From an uncultured Pseudomonadota bacterium (GTDB lineage Bacteria; Myxococcota_A; UBA796; CAJQPC01): a DNA stretch of 64,000 nt. A model generated the notes under the pieces. The model saw only the letters and a program-made list of their open reading frames with translations. It was not told the origin of the DNA and ran no database searches. The translations under genes were made by a program, and so were the position numbers. The DNA lies in the NCBI GenBank assembly GCA_913060515.1, contig CAJXRZ010000002.1, forward strand, positions 124,001 through 188,000. Direction: 5' to 3'. Below are positions 7,733 through 16,481 of this stretch, in pieces (position 1 is the stretch's first letter; every line of letters begins with the position of its first letter).

Positions 7733-9193
7733 CTATTGTCCATTGGGTGGCTTGGACAGCGGGACAAGGCCGCCACCTTCCCTACGACGCACGAGCAAGC
7801 TCATTTCATCCTCGGCCAAGAGCTCCCAGTCGGGGGAGGCCAAGGCAGCGGGGATCAGGGTCTGGGCTTGGGTGGGCCGCCAGAGAAGCATGTAGTTGAC
7901 CCGCTGGATGCGCAAGCGCTCCTCCCAGTCGGCGGGCGCCTCACAGAGATCCAAGTAGATCTGCCAAGCTGGATCAGGGAAGACCCAAGAGCGAATGTCG
8001 CCGCTGGTCTGCAGTCCCGGCGCTTCAACGTTTAGGTAGCCGCCAAACTCGGGCGGGTTCAGGATGCGCTCCCCGGTGCACGCCCCGCAGCTCTGCTTCA
8101 GGGCTTCGATGGCGGCGACTGGGGTCGTCTCTTTGAGTCCTCGATCCGGCGGCAGAAGGCGTGCCCCGAGCGCAAGAAAGAAGAGGGCCAGAGTCACGCC
8201 AAGGATCTGGACCCACCGTCGAGGCCACCCTTCCTTCGTGTCTGCCGGCCACCGCTGGCTGAGCCAGAGCGCAAGTAGGGGGGCGCTCGCCAACCCAAAC
8301 CAGGCGATGAAGCGTGTCCCACGTGCTGCCAAGACCCCAAAGGTCAGGACCAGAATGACGCTGACCCAATCTGGGCGGCGGCGCAGCGCCAGCAGTCCCC
8401 AGAGTGCCAGTGCGCCGTAGAGGCGGGCACCGGCAAAGCTTAGAAAGTCCGGGGCATACCATTCGATAAACCCGCGCGCGAGAGGGGAGCTGGAGTTCTC
8501 GTAGAGGAAGGACCAGACTCCGGTGACCTCGGGGTTGCAGAGGGTGCCGATGGCCAGCCCCAGGGCGCTCAGCCACGCCGGCGCCGCGGCCGAGAATTCC
8601 TTGGAGGCCCAGATCCGCCCCCCTCCCCAAATCCCCAGCCAGATCAAGGCCACCGGGAAGCTGCCGTGCAGGTTCGACCAGAGGGCGCCGAGCATCAGAC
8701 CACCCAGGATGTGCAGCGCTGGGTGGCGTCTTTGCACTCCCAGCCAGATGGCCAGCGGCAGCAAGAGGAAGACCCAGGTCTGGCCGCGAACAGCCAGATT
8801 CTGGAGCAGCAGGATCCACGCGTAGAGGGTGGACAGGGCGCAGGCCTTGGGCTGCAGCTTCAAGGCCTTGCAGGACCCGTTTACGGCGAGCAGGGCCAGG
8901 GCGACCATCGCCCCGTTGAAGAGGCGCAGCCCCTCCACGCCGATCCCCTGGTACAGCGCCCAGGACAGGCAGGAGAAGCCCCAGGTGGGGTTGGTGAAGG
9001 AGGTGCCCTGGGCGGTCCACGTGAAGACCTCGCTGCGCAGGATCTCGCCACTGCCCGTCATCCAACGGCCCATGGCGAGAAAAATGTGCAGGTCGTTGGT
9101 GGACACAGGCTGGCTGGCTGCGTGCAGTAGCGCGATGGCCACCACGCACCCCAGCAAGATTGGGGCCATCGAGCTTCGGTCGTGCGCGCTCAC
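7733..9193 (-). CDS. Polytopic membrane protein, possible GT-C-type glycosyltransferase
   Basis: This 486-residue protein has about ten hydrophobic helices in the first 360 residues and a soluble C-terminal part (about 370-486). Near residues 33-37 there is TNDLHIFLAMGRW, and the first extracytoplasmic loop is acidic and aromatic (SEVFTWTAQGTSFTNPTWGF). This layout matches lipid-linked-sugar GT-C glycosyltransferases and related membrane proteins of myxobacteria, but I cannot name a family. The GTG at 9193 is the first possible start; an ATG at 9169 is an alternative. It is divergent from the gene at 9240 with 46 nt between them. Confidence 0.6.
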   Translation of the reverse strand: MSAHDRSSMAPILLGCVVAIALLHAASQPVSTNDLHIFLAMGRWMTGSGEILRSEVFTWTAQGTSFTNPTWGFSCLSWALYQGIGVEGLRLFNGAMVALALLAVNGSCKALKLQPKACALSTLYAWILLLQNLAVRGQTWVFLLLPLAIWLGVQRRHPALHILGGLMLGALWSNLHGSFPVALIWLGIWGGGRIWASKEFSAAAPAWLSALGLAIGTLCNPEVTGVWSFLYENSSSPLARGFIEWYAPDFLSFAGARLYGALALWGLLALRRRPDWVSVILVLTFGVLAARGTRFIAWFGLASAPLLALWLSQRWPADTKEGWPRRWVQILGVTLALFFLALGARLLPPDRGLKETTPVAAIEALKQSCGACTGERILNPPEFGGYLNVEAPGLQTSGDIRSWVFPDPAWQIYLDLCEAPADWEERLRIQRVNYMLLWRPTQAQTLIPAALASPDWELLAEDEMSLLVRRREGGGLVPLSKPPNGQ

Positions 9194-9239
9194 CCTGACA
9201 GGGTAGCCGAAAGGGCGTTACGCCATGGAGGAGTAGGAG

Positions 9240-10130
9240 ATGTCTGTGTCCGAGATGAACCTCACAACGCTTTCCGAAATCCTGGCCCATCCAGCTGGTG
9301 TTCGGCTGGAAAAACTCACGGCTTTTGCCGAAGAGCTGGCCTCAAGCGCCGACGCTGGTCAAGCCGCGCCCGATGAGATGGTCAAAGCCACCGTCGACGC
9401 CTTGATGGAAGTCGTGCGCAGCGGCGAGGGCAGCCCCAAGCTGCGCTTGGGCATCGGCGAGGCGCTCGGTCGTCTTGGAGACCCCCGGCTCAACGCGCCA
9501 AGCGAGGACGGCTACTGGGTCAAGGCCGAGCTGGATCTCGGCCCTGTGCAGGTCGGTCGCTTTCCTGTGACCATCGCCGAGTGGAAGCGCTTCGTGGCCG
9601 AGGGTGGCTACGAAGACGACAGCCTCTGGTCGGAAGACGGCAAGGCATGGCGGGATGGCGTCAAGCGCCTCTGGCCAGAGCTGGCTGCGCGTGACTCCAT
9701 CAAGCACTTGGTGGTCGCCAACCAGCCTGTCGTGGGCGTTGCCTGGTTCGAGGCCGAGGCCTACGCCAACAAGTACGCCGCGCGACTGCTCAGCTTCAAC
9801 GAGCGCATGCAAGTCGCCCGTGGGGACGAGCGTCGGCCCTACCCATGGGGTGAGCCTTTTGGACGTGGAAACGCCAACACCCGCGAAGAGGTGCTGGGCA
9901 AGCCCTGCGCTGTGGGTCTCTTTGTTCGCGACCGCACCCCCGAGGGCATCGCGGACTTGGCCGGAAACGTGGCCGAGTGGACCGGAGACCGGGTCGGAGA
10001 CGACTGCGTGATCCACCCGGGCAGCTGGGAGCAGACCTCTATGGCGAGCTGGGCCAAGGCCCGCGCTTTGGAGCCAGCGAGCACCCGCATGGCCGCTCTT
10101 GGTTTCCGACTGGCCCGCGACGCGGACTGA
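9240..10130 (+). CDS. Formylglycine-generating-enzyme (SUMF1) fold protein
   Basis: The protein has 296 residues. The C-terminal two-thirds (about 95-296) carries the FGE-sulfatase/C-type-lectin-like pattern: PVTIAEWKRFV, QPVVGVAWFEAEAYANKY, the RRPYPWGEPFGRGNAN region and the signature EGIADLAGNVAEWTGD near residue 240. The paired catalytic cysteines of true formylglycine-generating enzymes are not evident, so it is more likely a fold relative used for binding or another oxidation. The N-terminal 90 residues are helical (HEAT-like at best). There is no signal peptide. A strong GGAGGAGTAGGAG lies just before the ATG. Confidence 0.8.
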   Translation: MSVSEMNLTTLSEILAHPAGVRLEKLTAFAEELASSADAGQAAPDEMVKATVDALMEVVRSGEGSPKLRLGIGEALGRLGDPRLNAPSEDGYWVKAELDLGPVQVGRFPVTIAEWKRFVAEGGYEDDSLWSEDGKAWRDGVKRLWPELAARDSIKHLVVANQPVVGVAWFEAEAYANKYAARLLSFNERMQVARGDERRPYPWGEPFGRGNANTREEVLGKPCAVGLFVRDRTPEGIADLAGNVAEWTGDRVGDDCVIHPGSWEQTSMASWAKARALEPASTRMAALGFRLARDAD

Positions 10131-10147
10131 GTCGGAGCGTTGAGAGA

Positions 10148-10173
10148 GCACCCCAGCGGCAAAGCCGGGGTGC
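10148..10173. terminator. Hairpin between convergent genes
   Basis: GCACCCC at 10148-10154 pairs with GGGGTGC at 10167-10173, and an inner GGC/GCC pair closes an AAA loop. It sits 17 nt after the FGE-like gene and 27 nt before the end of the OmpA-domain gene on the other strand. This is where a bidirectional terminator is expected. No U-tract follows on the plus strand. Confidence 0.45.
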
Positions 10174-10200
10174 CGTCAATCAGAGCGACCCGCGCTGCAA

Positions 10201-13200
10201 TCAGCGTGCGTCGCTCTCTTTGATCTCGAACTGCACGCGGCGGTTCGCTGCCCGTCCGGCGGCCGTCTCGTTGTCTTCGAGGGGCACCTCGGAGCCATAG
10301 CCGGTGGCCTGCAGACGCTTTCGATCCACGCCCTTGCTGACCAAGTAGTCACGCACGGCTTGTGCCCGTCGTTGAGAGAGGCGCTGGTTGGTCTCGGAGT
10401 TGCCAACGTTGTCGGTGTGCCCCTGGATCTCTACCAGGGTGATGTCCGTGTTCAGCAGCAGAGCGCTGGCGACCTCGTCCAGCAGGGGGAGGGACTCGGA
10501 CTTGATCGTGGCCTTGCCGGTATCGAAGAAGACCTGCTCCTTGATCACAACTTGACCTGTGGTGACCTCGACCTTGGAGGTTCCCAAGGTGATGTCGATC
10601 GGATCGGGGGTCACACCGGGGAGGATCTCCAGCTCAACACGCTTCGCTCCAAGACCCTCAGCTTGGGCGACCAGCACCCACTCGCCGGGTCGGAGCTGTA
10701 GGGCTGCGCTGCCGGATTCCTGGGTAGTTCCTTGGGGGACACGGGCAGGGCCGACCCAGAAGAGCTCGGCTACAAGGGGCTCGCCATCGCCGTTCTGGAC
10801 TTGAACCTGAACGTCCTGAGGCACGAAGTCCAGGGTGTATGTGCGCTGCTGCTCGCCGGGCACGATGTTTAGCGTCTGGGTTGCCAGCGGCTTGTAGCCC
10901 TTGGCAGTGATTCCCACGTCCACGGCGCCGGCTTGCACGCCCTCCATCAGCAGCGAGCCTCCCTTTGGTGAGGTCAGGCTGCTCTCGCCCATTGTGATCT
11001 GGGCGCCAGGAATGCCCTTGCCGTCGGGGTCTTGGACCACGAGCAGCAAGCTGTTCTCGCCGGCCACGGCCTCGGAGAGGGTGAAGGCCACGGGAAGGAG
11101 GGACTCTTGGCCGGCTTTGACCTGCACGTCGCCTTCTTCGATGCCCATGCGCTCGGAGCTTGCAACCACAGTCCAACCGCCGGGCTCCAGGTAGAGCACG
11201 CGCTCGCCGCTCTTGCCCACCTGCACTGGGGGCAAGACTGTTGGACCATAGGCACGAATCAGGGCGTCCACGGGCACGCCCCCAGGACCGGTGGTCTTCA
11301 CCGTTACGGTGCCGTCCAGCCAGCGCAGGGGTAGCTCGACAAGGTTCTCGCCTTCGGCCAAGGCCAGCGGATCCACGGTCTCATAGTGGAACATCGCGCC
11401 TGCGACCTCCACGCTGCTCTCGCCTTCAGCCAAGCCTTCGACGCGAAGGGCGCCGCCGGTGCTGGTCTTGCCGATGGGCTCGCCGTCCAGTGCGACCCGG
11501 GCGCCGTCCACAGGCTTGCCTTCTGGGTCGGTCACTCGAAGAACCAAGATGGACTGACCGGCAGTCTCACGCAGCACGGCGCTGACCAGAATCAAGCTGG
11601 TCTCGTCGGCTTCGATGGTGACCTCGCGGGTCTGCAGGCCGAAGGCTGGTGCGCTCACACCGACCGTCCAGTCGCCTGGCGGCAAGCTGTACCAAGCCTC
11701 ACCGTCTGGGCCTACGCCGCTTGGAGGCAGATCGCTGGGGCCCGCAAAGCGAACTTGGGCGTCGATGGGGCGCTCGCCTGCACCGCGGGTGACCACCTGA
11801 AGGGTGCCTGGCTTCCAGTCCATGGTGACCAAGAGCTCACGCACGCCGTCGACCAACTCGACCTGGATCTCCGCTTCGTCGCGCATGCGCTCGCCGCTGA
11901 CCTGAAGGGCGGTGACGCCTGGCGCCAGTCCTCCGATCTGCATGCTGCCGCCGCTGGAGGTGGTTCCGAAGTCCACGCCGCCAAGGGTGACTTGGGCGCC
12001 CTGCACGGGGTTGCCGTCCGGGTCCAAGATGGTGAGGTGAAGGGCTGCGCCGCCGAGGTCGTTGTCCAGCACCACATCTACGGTGTTGAGCACCTTGCGA
12101 TCGGTGTCGATGGTGACGGCTCGCTGCTGGAGACCATGGACTGGGGAGCTGACAACAACTTCCCACTCGCCGTCTTCAAGCTGGGTGTAGAGCTCGCCTT
12201 GGGCGTCCAGAGTACCGGGCTCGATTGGGATATCGCCCATGATGCGGACTTGGGCGCCTGGGATCCGTGCGCCCTGTCGGTCATGCACGCGCACGAGCAG
12301 GGTGCCCGGAGGACGCTCTAGGTAGAGCACGCTGTCCTCGCCGACGGAGGCCGTCGACATCAGGACCATGGGCTCGGTGCGTTCAAAGCCGTCGGCGCTG
12401 GCGGAGACCTGGTGCTCTCCTTCTTGGAGGCCGTCGATCTGCAGTCCGCCGCCGGGTCCAGTCGTACCGAACTCGGCGCCGTCGATCAGCAGGGTCGCCC
12501 CGTCGATCCCTCGGTCTTCGGTGTCTCGAAGTGACAGCGCCAAGCTGCTCTCTCCTGCGTCCGGGTGCATCACGGCGATGACGGCTGGTGGGGCCTGCCG
12601 GCCTTCCTCGAGGACAAGGTCACGCACCTGACGGCCGTAGCCCGGGGCTTCGATCTCAACCTGCCAGACGCCCTCTGAGAGGGGCAGGATCACCTGGCCT
12701 TTGCGGTCGCTCTGGGCCATCATCGGAGTCGCGCCGCCAAGGGCCGTGATCTGAGCGTCCTCAAGGGCGTTGCCATCGGCGTCACGCACTTCGAGCACCA
12801 GGTCGTAGGGGGTGCGGGCTTGGGTGATGCCGTCGTTGACCACACCCTCGGGTGGGTTGGTGCGCTTGCCGAAGCGGCTCCCCAGGAAGACCCGGTATCG
12901 GGGAACACCAGCACCGCTGTTCAGGCTGGTGGCCACGCCAGCGACGAGGCTCGCCGGCCCATCCCGGTCGATCTTGCCGCTGAAGATGGCCTCGGCCGTG
13001 TTGGCGACATTGACAGTGTCTCCTCCGAGGGCCTGGGTGTAGACCAGCTCGGCGGTCATGCTCACGTCGTCGCTGACGCGGTAGCCAATGGCTGCCCCGG
13101 CGAGGAGCTGCTGCTGGGTGTCGGCTTCCAGGGTGTCCAGGGGGGCTTCTAGGGCTGGGTCTCGGCCGTTGAAGGCTTGGGCGCCGACGTTCCCGCTGAA

Positions 13201-13767
13201 CTGAAACTGAGCGGTGCTGTAGCCCGCAACGAGGATGGCGCCGCCCCCCATGGGGTTGCCGCGCAGAGGGTGGTTGGCCGTTGGCAGGCTGATGTGGGGC
13301 ACCAGGCTCAAGCCTAGGCCTCTCTCATCGCCGACCGGCCGAACAATGGAGATGGGGACCCACAGCTTTAGGTCGCCAAGGCCTGCGCCCTGGCGGCCTC
13401 CGCCTCCGTCGGCCAGGGGCGCGCCGCTCAACTCTGTTCCCATCAAATCCTGATGGGACAGGTAGAGCGGGAGGCCCAGGGCCACGCCGAAGCGGTCGTT
13501 GATGGCGTAGCTGCCAGAGAGATTGGCCACGCGCAGGGCGAACATGTAGGGCACGACTTCCGAGTCGCCGCTCTGGTACGCGAGGCTCGCTCCAGCGGCC
13601 TCCAGGAGCACGGATCCACCCCATGAACCCTGGTCGAGTTGCCACGGGTTGAAGGTCGCAATGGGGGAGGGTGCGCCGGTCTGCCCGGGGACGAAATTCT
13701 GCCCGTGGCCATCAAAGGCCTGAGCATCTGGACTGAGTGCGGCAAGCGCAAGCAACAACGAGAACAT
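10201..13767 (-). CDS. Giant OmpA-family outer-membrane protein with tandem carboxypeptidase-regulatory-like modules
   Basis: The start was set at the ATG at 13767, giving 1188 residues with a signal peptide ending near DAQA (about residue 16). An earlier in-frame start would place the signal inside the protein. Residues about 20-330 look like an outer-membrane porin/transporter barrel. Residues about 335-1050 hold one half unit and four full units of about 160-170 residues. Each full unit is made of two Ig-like carboxypeptidase-regulatory-like modules with DPDGxxVxGAxVxLxG and PPGxWTVxVSAPxxG motifs. The last 110 residues are an OmpA peptidoglycan-binding domain (FDTGKATIK, GHTDNVGNSETNQRLSQRRA, NRRVQFEI). 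Inference: a barrel with a long periplasmic or surface arm that binds the cell wall. It may partly replace Pal, which is not seen here. Confidence 0.85.
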   Translation of the reverse strand: MFSLLLALAALSPDAQAFDGHGQNFVPGQTGAPSPIATFNPWQLDQGSWGGSVLLEAAGASLAYQSGDSEVVPYMFALRVANLSGSYAINDRFGVALGLPLYLSHQDLMGTELSGAPLADGGGGRQGAGLGDLKLWVPISIVRPVGDERGLGLSLVPHISLPTANHPLRGNPMGGGAILVAGYSTAQFQFSGNVGAQAFNGRDPALEAPLDTLEADTQQQLLAGAAIGYRVSDDVSMTAELVYTQALGGDTVNVANTAEAIFSGKIDRDGPASLVAGVATSLNSGAGVPRYRVFLGSRFGKRTNPPEGVVNDGITQARTPYDLVLEVRDADGNALEDAQITALGGATPMMAQSDRKGQVILPLSEGVWQVEIEAPGYGRQVRDLVLEEGRQAPPAVIAVMHPDAGESSLALSLRDTEDRGIDGATLLIDGAEFGTTGPGGGLQIDGLQEGEHQVSASADGFERTEPMVLMSTASVGEDSVLYLERPPGTLLVRVHDRQGARIPGAQVRIMGDIPIEPGTLDAQGELYTQLEDGEWEVVVSSPVHGLQQRAVTIDTDRKVLNTVDVVLDNDLGGAALHLTILDPDGNPVQGAQVTLGGVDFGTTSSGGSMQIGGLAPGVTALQVSGERMRDEAEIQVELVDGVRELLVTMDWKPGTLQVVTRGAGERPIDAQVRFAGPSDLPPSGVGPDGEAWYSLPPGDWTVGVSAPAFGLQTREVTIEADETSLILVSAVLRETAGQSILVLRVTDPEGKPVDGARVALDGEPIGKTSTGGALRVEGLAEGESSVEVAGAMFHYETVDPLALAEGENLVELPLRWLDGTVTVKTTGPGGVPVDALIRAYGPTVLPPVQVGKSGERVLYLEPGGWTVVASSERMGIEEGDVQVKAGQESLLPVAFTLSEAVAGENSLLLVVQDPDGKGIPGAQITMGESSLTSPKGGSLLMEGVQAGAVDVGITAKGYKPLATQTLNIVPGEQQRTYTLDFVPQDVQVQVQNGDGEPLVAELFWVGPARVPQGTTQESGSAALQLRPGEWVLVAQAEGLGAKRVELEILPGVTPDPIDITLGTSKVEVTTGQVVIKEQVFFDTGKATIKSESLPLLDEVASALLLNTDITLVEIQGHTDNVGNSETNQRLSQRRAQAVRDYLVSKGVDRKRLQATGYGSEVPLEDNETAAGRAANRRVQFEIKESDAR

Positions 13768-13804
13768 CTGGTCCCTTCGATTGGAGCAAGGGTACCGCAG
13801 GCGC

Positions 13805-14671
13805 TCAGGCTTGGAGGCGCTCCAAGTGGGGCAGGGGGTCGCTCGGAACAAAGCGGCCCCTGCTGTCCTGACTGACGGTGGCCACGGCGACCTTGGGATC
13901 GTGCGTGAAGAACAGCCGCCCTCGGCGCGCATGCAGGTCGCTGAGTAGGGCCTGCTTCTCTTCGATCAAACGCTCGGGAAAGCGGTCGTAGCCCATCGTG
14001 ATCGCCGTGTGCACCCAGGGGGTCCCCGGGATCAGATCCGCTGCGAAGAGCAGAGGTCCTTCGGCCGTTGAGACCTCGGTCAACATCAGCCCTGGGGTAT
14101 GGCCCTCGCTCCGGTGCAAGCGGTAGTCTGCGCCCAGGGTCTCGGAGCGCTCGCCGCTTACCCTCTCCAAACGGCCGCTCTCCAAGAGCAGCTCCTGGAT
14201 CCTCGGGATGAAGCTGGCCCGGTCGCGGGTGTGGGGTGCGAGGGCCCGTTGCCAGGCGAGCTCACCCACGACAAAGTGCGCGTTCGGGAAGAGCAGCTCC
14301 GGTTCTTTCCCCGCCTGGTGGGCGCTCAGCAAGCCGCCGGCGTGGTCGAAGTGCAGGTGAGAGAGCACCACCACGTCGATGTCCTTGTGGCGCAGGCCCA
14401 GCTTGGCCAAGCTCTCGAGCAGCACGTGCTCGGACTCCTGCACGCCGTAGCGATCCGCCAGCTTGGGTTCGAAGAACGCGCCGATGCCCGTCTCCAACAG
14501 CACGCGTCGCTCAGGCTCTTCAATGAGCAGACAGCGACAGGCCAAGTCGATGCGGTTTCGGTCGTCGGCTTGAGCCCAGCGCTCCCAGAGGGCTTTTGGA
14601 GCGTTGCCGAACATGGCGCCCCCGTCGAGCTTCTGAGAGTTGCCAGCGAGCGAGGTCAGAGTGCGTTTCAT
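13805..14671 (-). CDS. MBL-fold metallo-hydrolase
   Basis: This 288-residue cytoplasmic protein has the metallo-beta-lactamase signature HLHFDHAG (about residues 110-117), a later HTPGLMLT strand with the second-site histidine, an AADLIP segment and a C-terminal HDPK. These supply the usual two-zinc ligands. The fold covers thiolesterases, lactonases and quorum-quenching enzymes; the spacing resembles lactonase/AttM-like hydrolases, but the substrate cannot be assigned. Its ATG is only 24 nt from the divergent ldcA start, so the two promoters must overlap or lie inside coding sequence. Confidence 0.85.
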   Translation of the reverse strand: MKRTLTSLAGNSQKLDGGAMFGNAPKALWERWAQADDRNRIDLACRCLLIEEPERRVLLETGIGAFFEPKLADRYGVQESEHVLLESLAKLGLRHKDIDVVVLSHLHFDHAGGLLSAHQAGKEPELLFPNAHFVVGELAWQRALAPHTRDRASFIPRIQELLLESGRLERVSGERSETLGADYRLHRSEGHTPGLMLTEVSTAEGPLLFAADLIPGTPWVHTAITMGYDRFPERLIEEKQALLSDLHARRGRLFFTHDPKVAVATVSQDSRGRFVPSDPLPHLERLQA

Positions 14672-14695
14672 GCGCCTCTAGTAACCTCTCTTTCT

Positions 14696-15625
14696 ATGGA
14701 CACCGTCCCCCAGGCCCTCGCCGGCTCGCCACTGATGGATCTGCGCGTCGGCGTGTTCTCTCCCTCAGGGGCTTATGACGTGGACCGACTTGAGCGGGGC
14801 ATGGCTTGGCTGCGCAGCTTGGGTGCTCAGGTCGTGCCGGCGCCCAACCTGGGCAGGACCCATCGCTACCTTGCGGGCAAGGACAGTGAGCGCCGAGCCG
14901 ATCTGGAGTGGGCCTTGAGCAGCCCTGGACTAGATGTGGCCTGGATGGCGCGGGGCGGCTTTGGTCTGGCCAAGATCTGCGAGCCCCTGCCGAAGGTCGC
15001 GCCTGGGCGCACCGTCGTGGGCTTCTCGGATGGCACGGCGCTGCATGCCGCGCTCTGGAAAGCGGGCCTCTGTGGCCTGCACGCCCCGGTTTTGCATTCG
15101 CTGCACGATCAAGCCGATCTGGCCTCGCAGGTGCGGGTGGTTGACTGCCTGTTGGGGCGCAGCGATGTGGCATGGGCAGGAGAGTCTTGGATTCCCGGAG
15201 AGATCAGCGGCCCCCTCGTTGGTGGCAACCTGTGCATGCTCGCGAGCCTTGCGGGAACGGGCCTTCAACCCGACCTATCGGGCTGCATCTTGCTCCTCGA
15301 AGAGATCGCGGAGCCTCCCTACAAGCTGGACCGAATGCTGCACCAGCTCCTGGCCAGCGGCATGCTGGATGGGGTGGTTGGCGTGGCCTTGGGGGAGTTT
15401 GTGGGGACGGCCACCCCCCCTGAGTGGACACTGCGCGAGCTCATGGTGGAGTTGCTAGAAAGCTTGGACGTACCTGTTCTTGCCAATTTGCCAGTGGGGC
15501 ACGGTTCAGCGAATCAGGCCTTCTACTGGGGCCAGCCAGCGACCCTGTCACAAGACAGGCTGGAGCTGGGTGCGTTAACGACTGAGCCCGCCCGAGGAAG
15601 CCATGGCCGATACCCGCTGGTTTGA
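14696..15625 (+). CDS. ldcA: LD-carboxypeptidase (peptidase S66)
   Basis: The ATG at 14696 gives 309 residues, the normal length of LdcA. The catalytic motifs of family S66 are present: the nucleophile Ser in VVGFSDGTALH (about residue 113), the Glu in LLEEIAEPPYKLDRML and the His in LPVGHGS. LdcA cleaves the terminal D-Ala from L,D-linked tetrapeptides during peptidoglycan recycling in the cytoplasm. Longer in-frame starts exist upstream but run through the divergent hydrolase gene and lack homology. Its last 23 nt overlap the accD start, implying coupled translation. Confidence 0.9.
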   Translation: MDTVPQALAGSPLMDLRVGVFSPSGAYDVDRLERGMAWLRSLGAQVVPAPNLGRTHRYLAGKDSERRADLEWALSSPGLDVAWMARGGFGLAKICEPLPKVAPGRTVVGFSDGTALHAALWKAGLCGLHAPVLHSLHDQADLASQVRVVDCLLGRSDVAWAGESWIPGEISGPLVGGNLCMLASLAGTGLQPDLSGCILLLEEIAEPPYKLDRMLHQLLASGMLDGVVGVALGEFVGTATPPEWTLRELMVELLESLDVPVLANLPVGHGSANQAFYWGQPATLSQDRLELGALTTEPARGSHGRYPLV

Positions 15626-16481
15626 GCAGGGACCCAAGGACCTGCAGCCCAATCCCAAGAAGCGCGAGAGCAAAGATCTGTGGGTGCGCTGCCCCGGCTG
15701 CACGGAGGTGCTGTACAAACCGGCGCTCGCCGAGCGGGACGCGGTCTGCTTGCACTGCGGTCACCACTTCCGGCTGGGCGCACGCGATCGCCTGGCCTTG
15801 CTGGTCGATCCCGGGTCTTTCACCGAGGCCGACGCCGACTTGGCGCCGAGCGATGCCCTGGGCTTTGTAGACTCCAAGAGCTACCCCAAGCGCATCGAGA
15901 TCGCCCAGAAGAAGACGGGCGAGGTGGACGCCTTCATCAGCGGGCCAGCCAAGCTCCATGGCATCGATCTGGAGATCGGAGCCTTCAACTTCTTCTTCAT
16001 GGGTGGGTCCATGGGAAGCGTGGTCGGCGAGCGCATCACCCGTCTCTTTGAGCGGGCCTGTGAGCGCAAAGTCCCGGCCATTGTGATCAGCAGCTCCGGC
16101 GGCGCGCGCATGCAGGAGGGCATCCTCTCCTTGATGCAGATGGCAAAGACCTGTGCGGCCCTGGCGCGCCTGCGGGACGAGGCCAAGATGCCCTACATCT
16201 CCGTGCTGGCGGACCCCACTACTGGCGGCGTCGCGGCGAGTTTTGCGATGCTCGGTGATGTGATTGTTGCCGAGCCCAAGGCCCTGATCGGCTTTGCCGG
16301 CGCCCGGGTCATTGAGCAGACCATCGGAGAGGTGTTGCCCGAGGGCTTTCAGACCTCTGAGTACCTGCTGGACCACGGCATGATCGACCGCATCATCCCC
16401 CGCGACGCACTGCGGGATGAGTTGGCGCACACGCTGCGTTGGCTGCTCGGTCAGCCCAACCCAAGCGCCCCCGTCGAGTGA
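15603..16481 (+). CDS. accD: Acetyl-CoA carboxylase carboxyltransferase subunit beta
   Basis: The protein has 292 residues. There is an N-terminal four-Cys zinc ribbon (CPGC about residues 30-33 and CLHC about 49-52), then the crotonase-like carboxyltransferase core. The core includes ISSSGGARMQEG and ADPTTGGVAASFAMLGD for acyl-CoA binding. With AccA it transfers the carboxyl group from biotin to acetyl-CoA in the first step of fatty-acid synthesis. AccA is not in the window. The gene overlaps ldcA by 23 nt and is followed by folC with a GTGA overlap, the common accD-folC order. Confidence 0.96.
   Translation: MADTRWFEQGPKDLQPNPKKRESKDLWVRCPGCTEVLYKPALAERDAVCLHCGHHFRLGARDRLALLVDPGSFTEADADLAPSDALGFVDSKSYPKRIEIAQKKTGEVDAFISGPAKLHGIDLEIGAFNFFFMGGSMGSVVGERITRLFERACERKVPAIVISSSGGARMQEGILSLMQMAKTCAALARLRDEAKMPYISVLADPTTGGVAASFAMLGDVIVAEPKALIGFAGARVIEQTIGEVLPEGFQTSEYLLDHGMIDRIIPRDALRDELAHTLRWLLGQPNPSAPVE

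Noticed and set aside
9240-10130. True formylglycine-generating enzyme
   Set aside because: Only the fold signature is present. The catalytic Cys pair is not evident and no sulfatase gene lies nearby.
13768-13932. N-terminal extension of the OmpA-type protein
   Set aside because: It would bury the clear signal peptide (MFSLLLALAAL) at residue 56 and overlaps the end of the MBL hydrolase gene.
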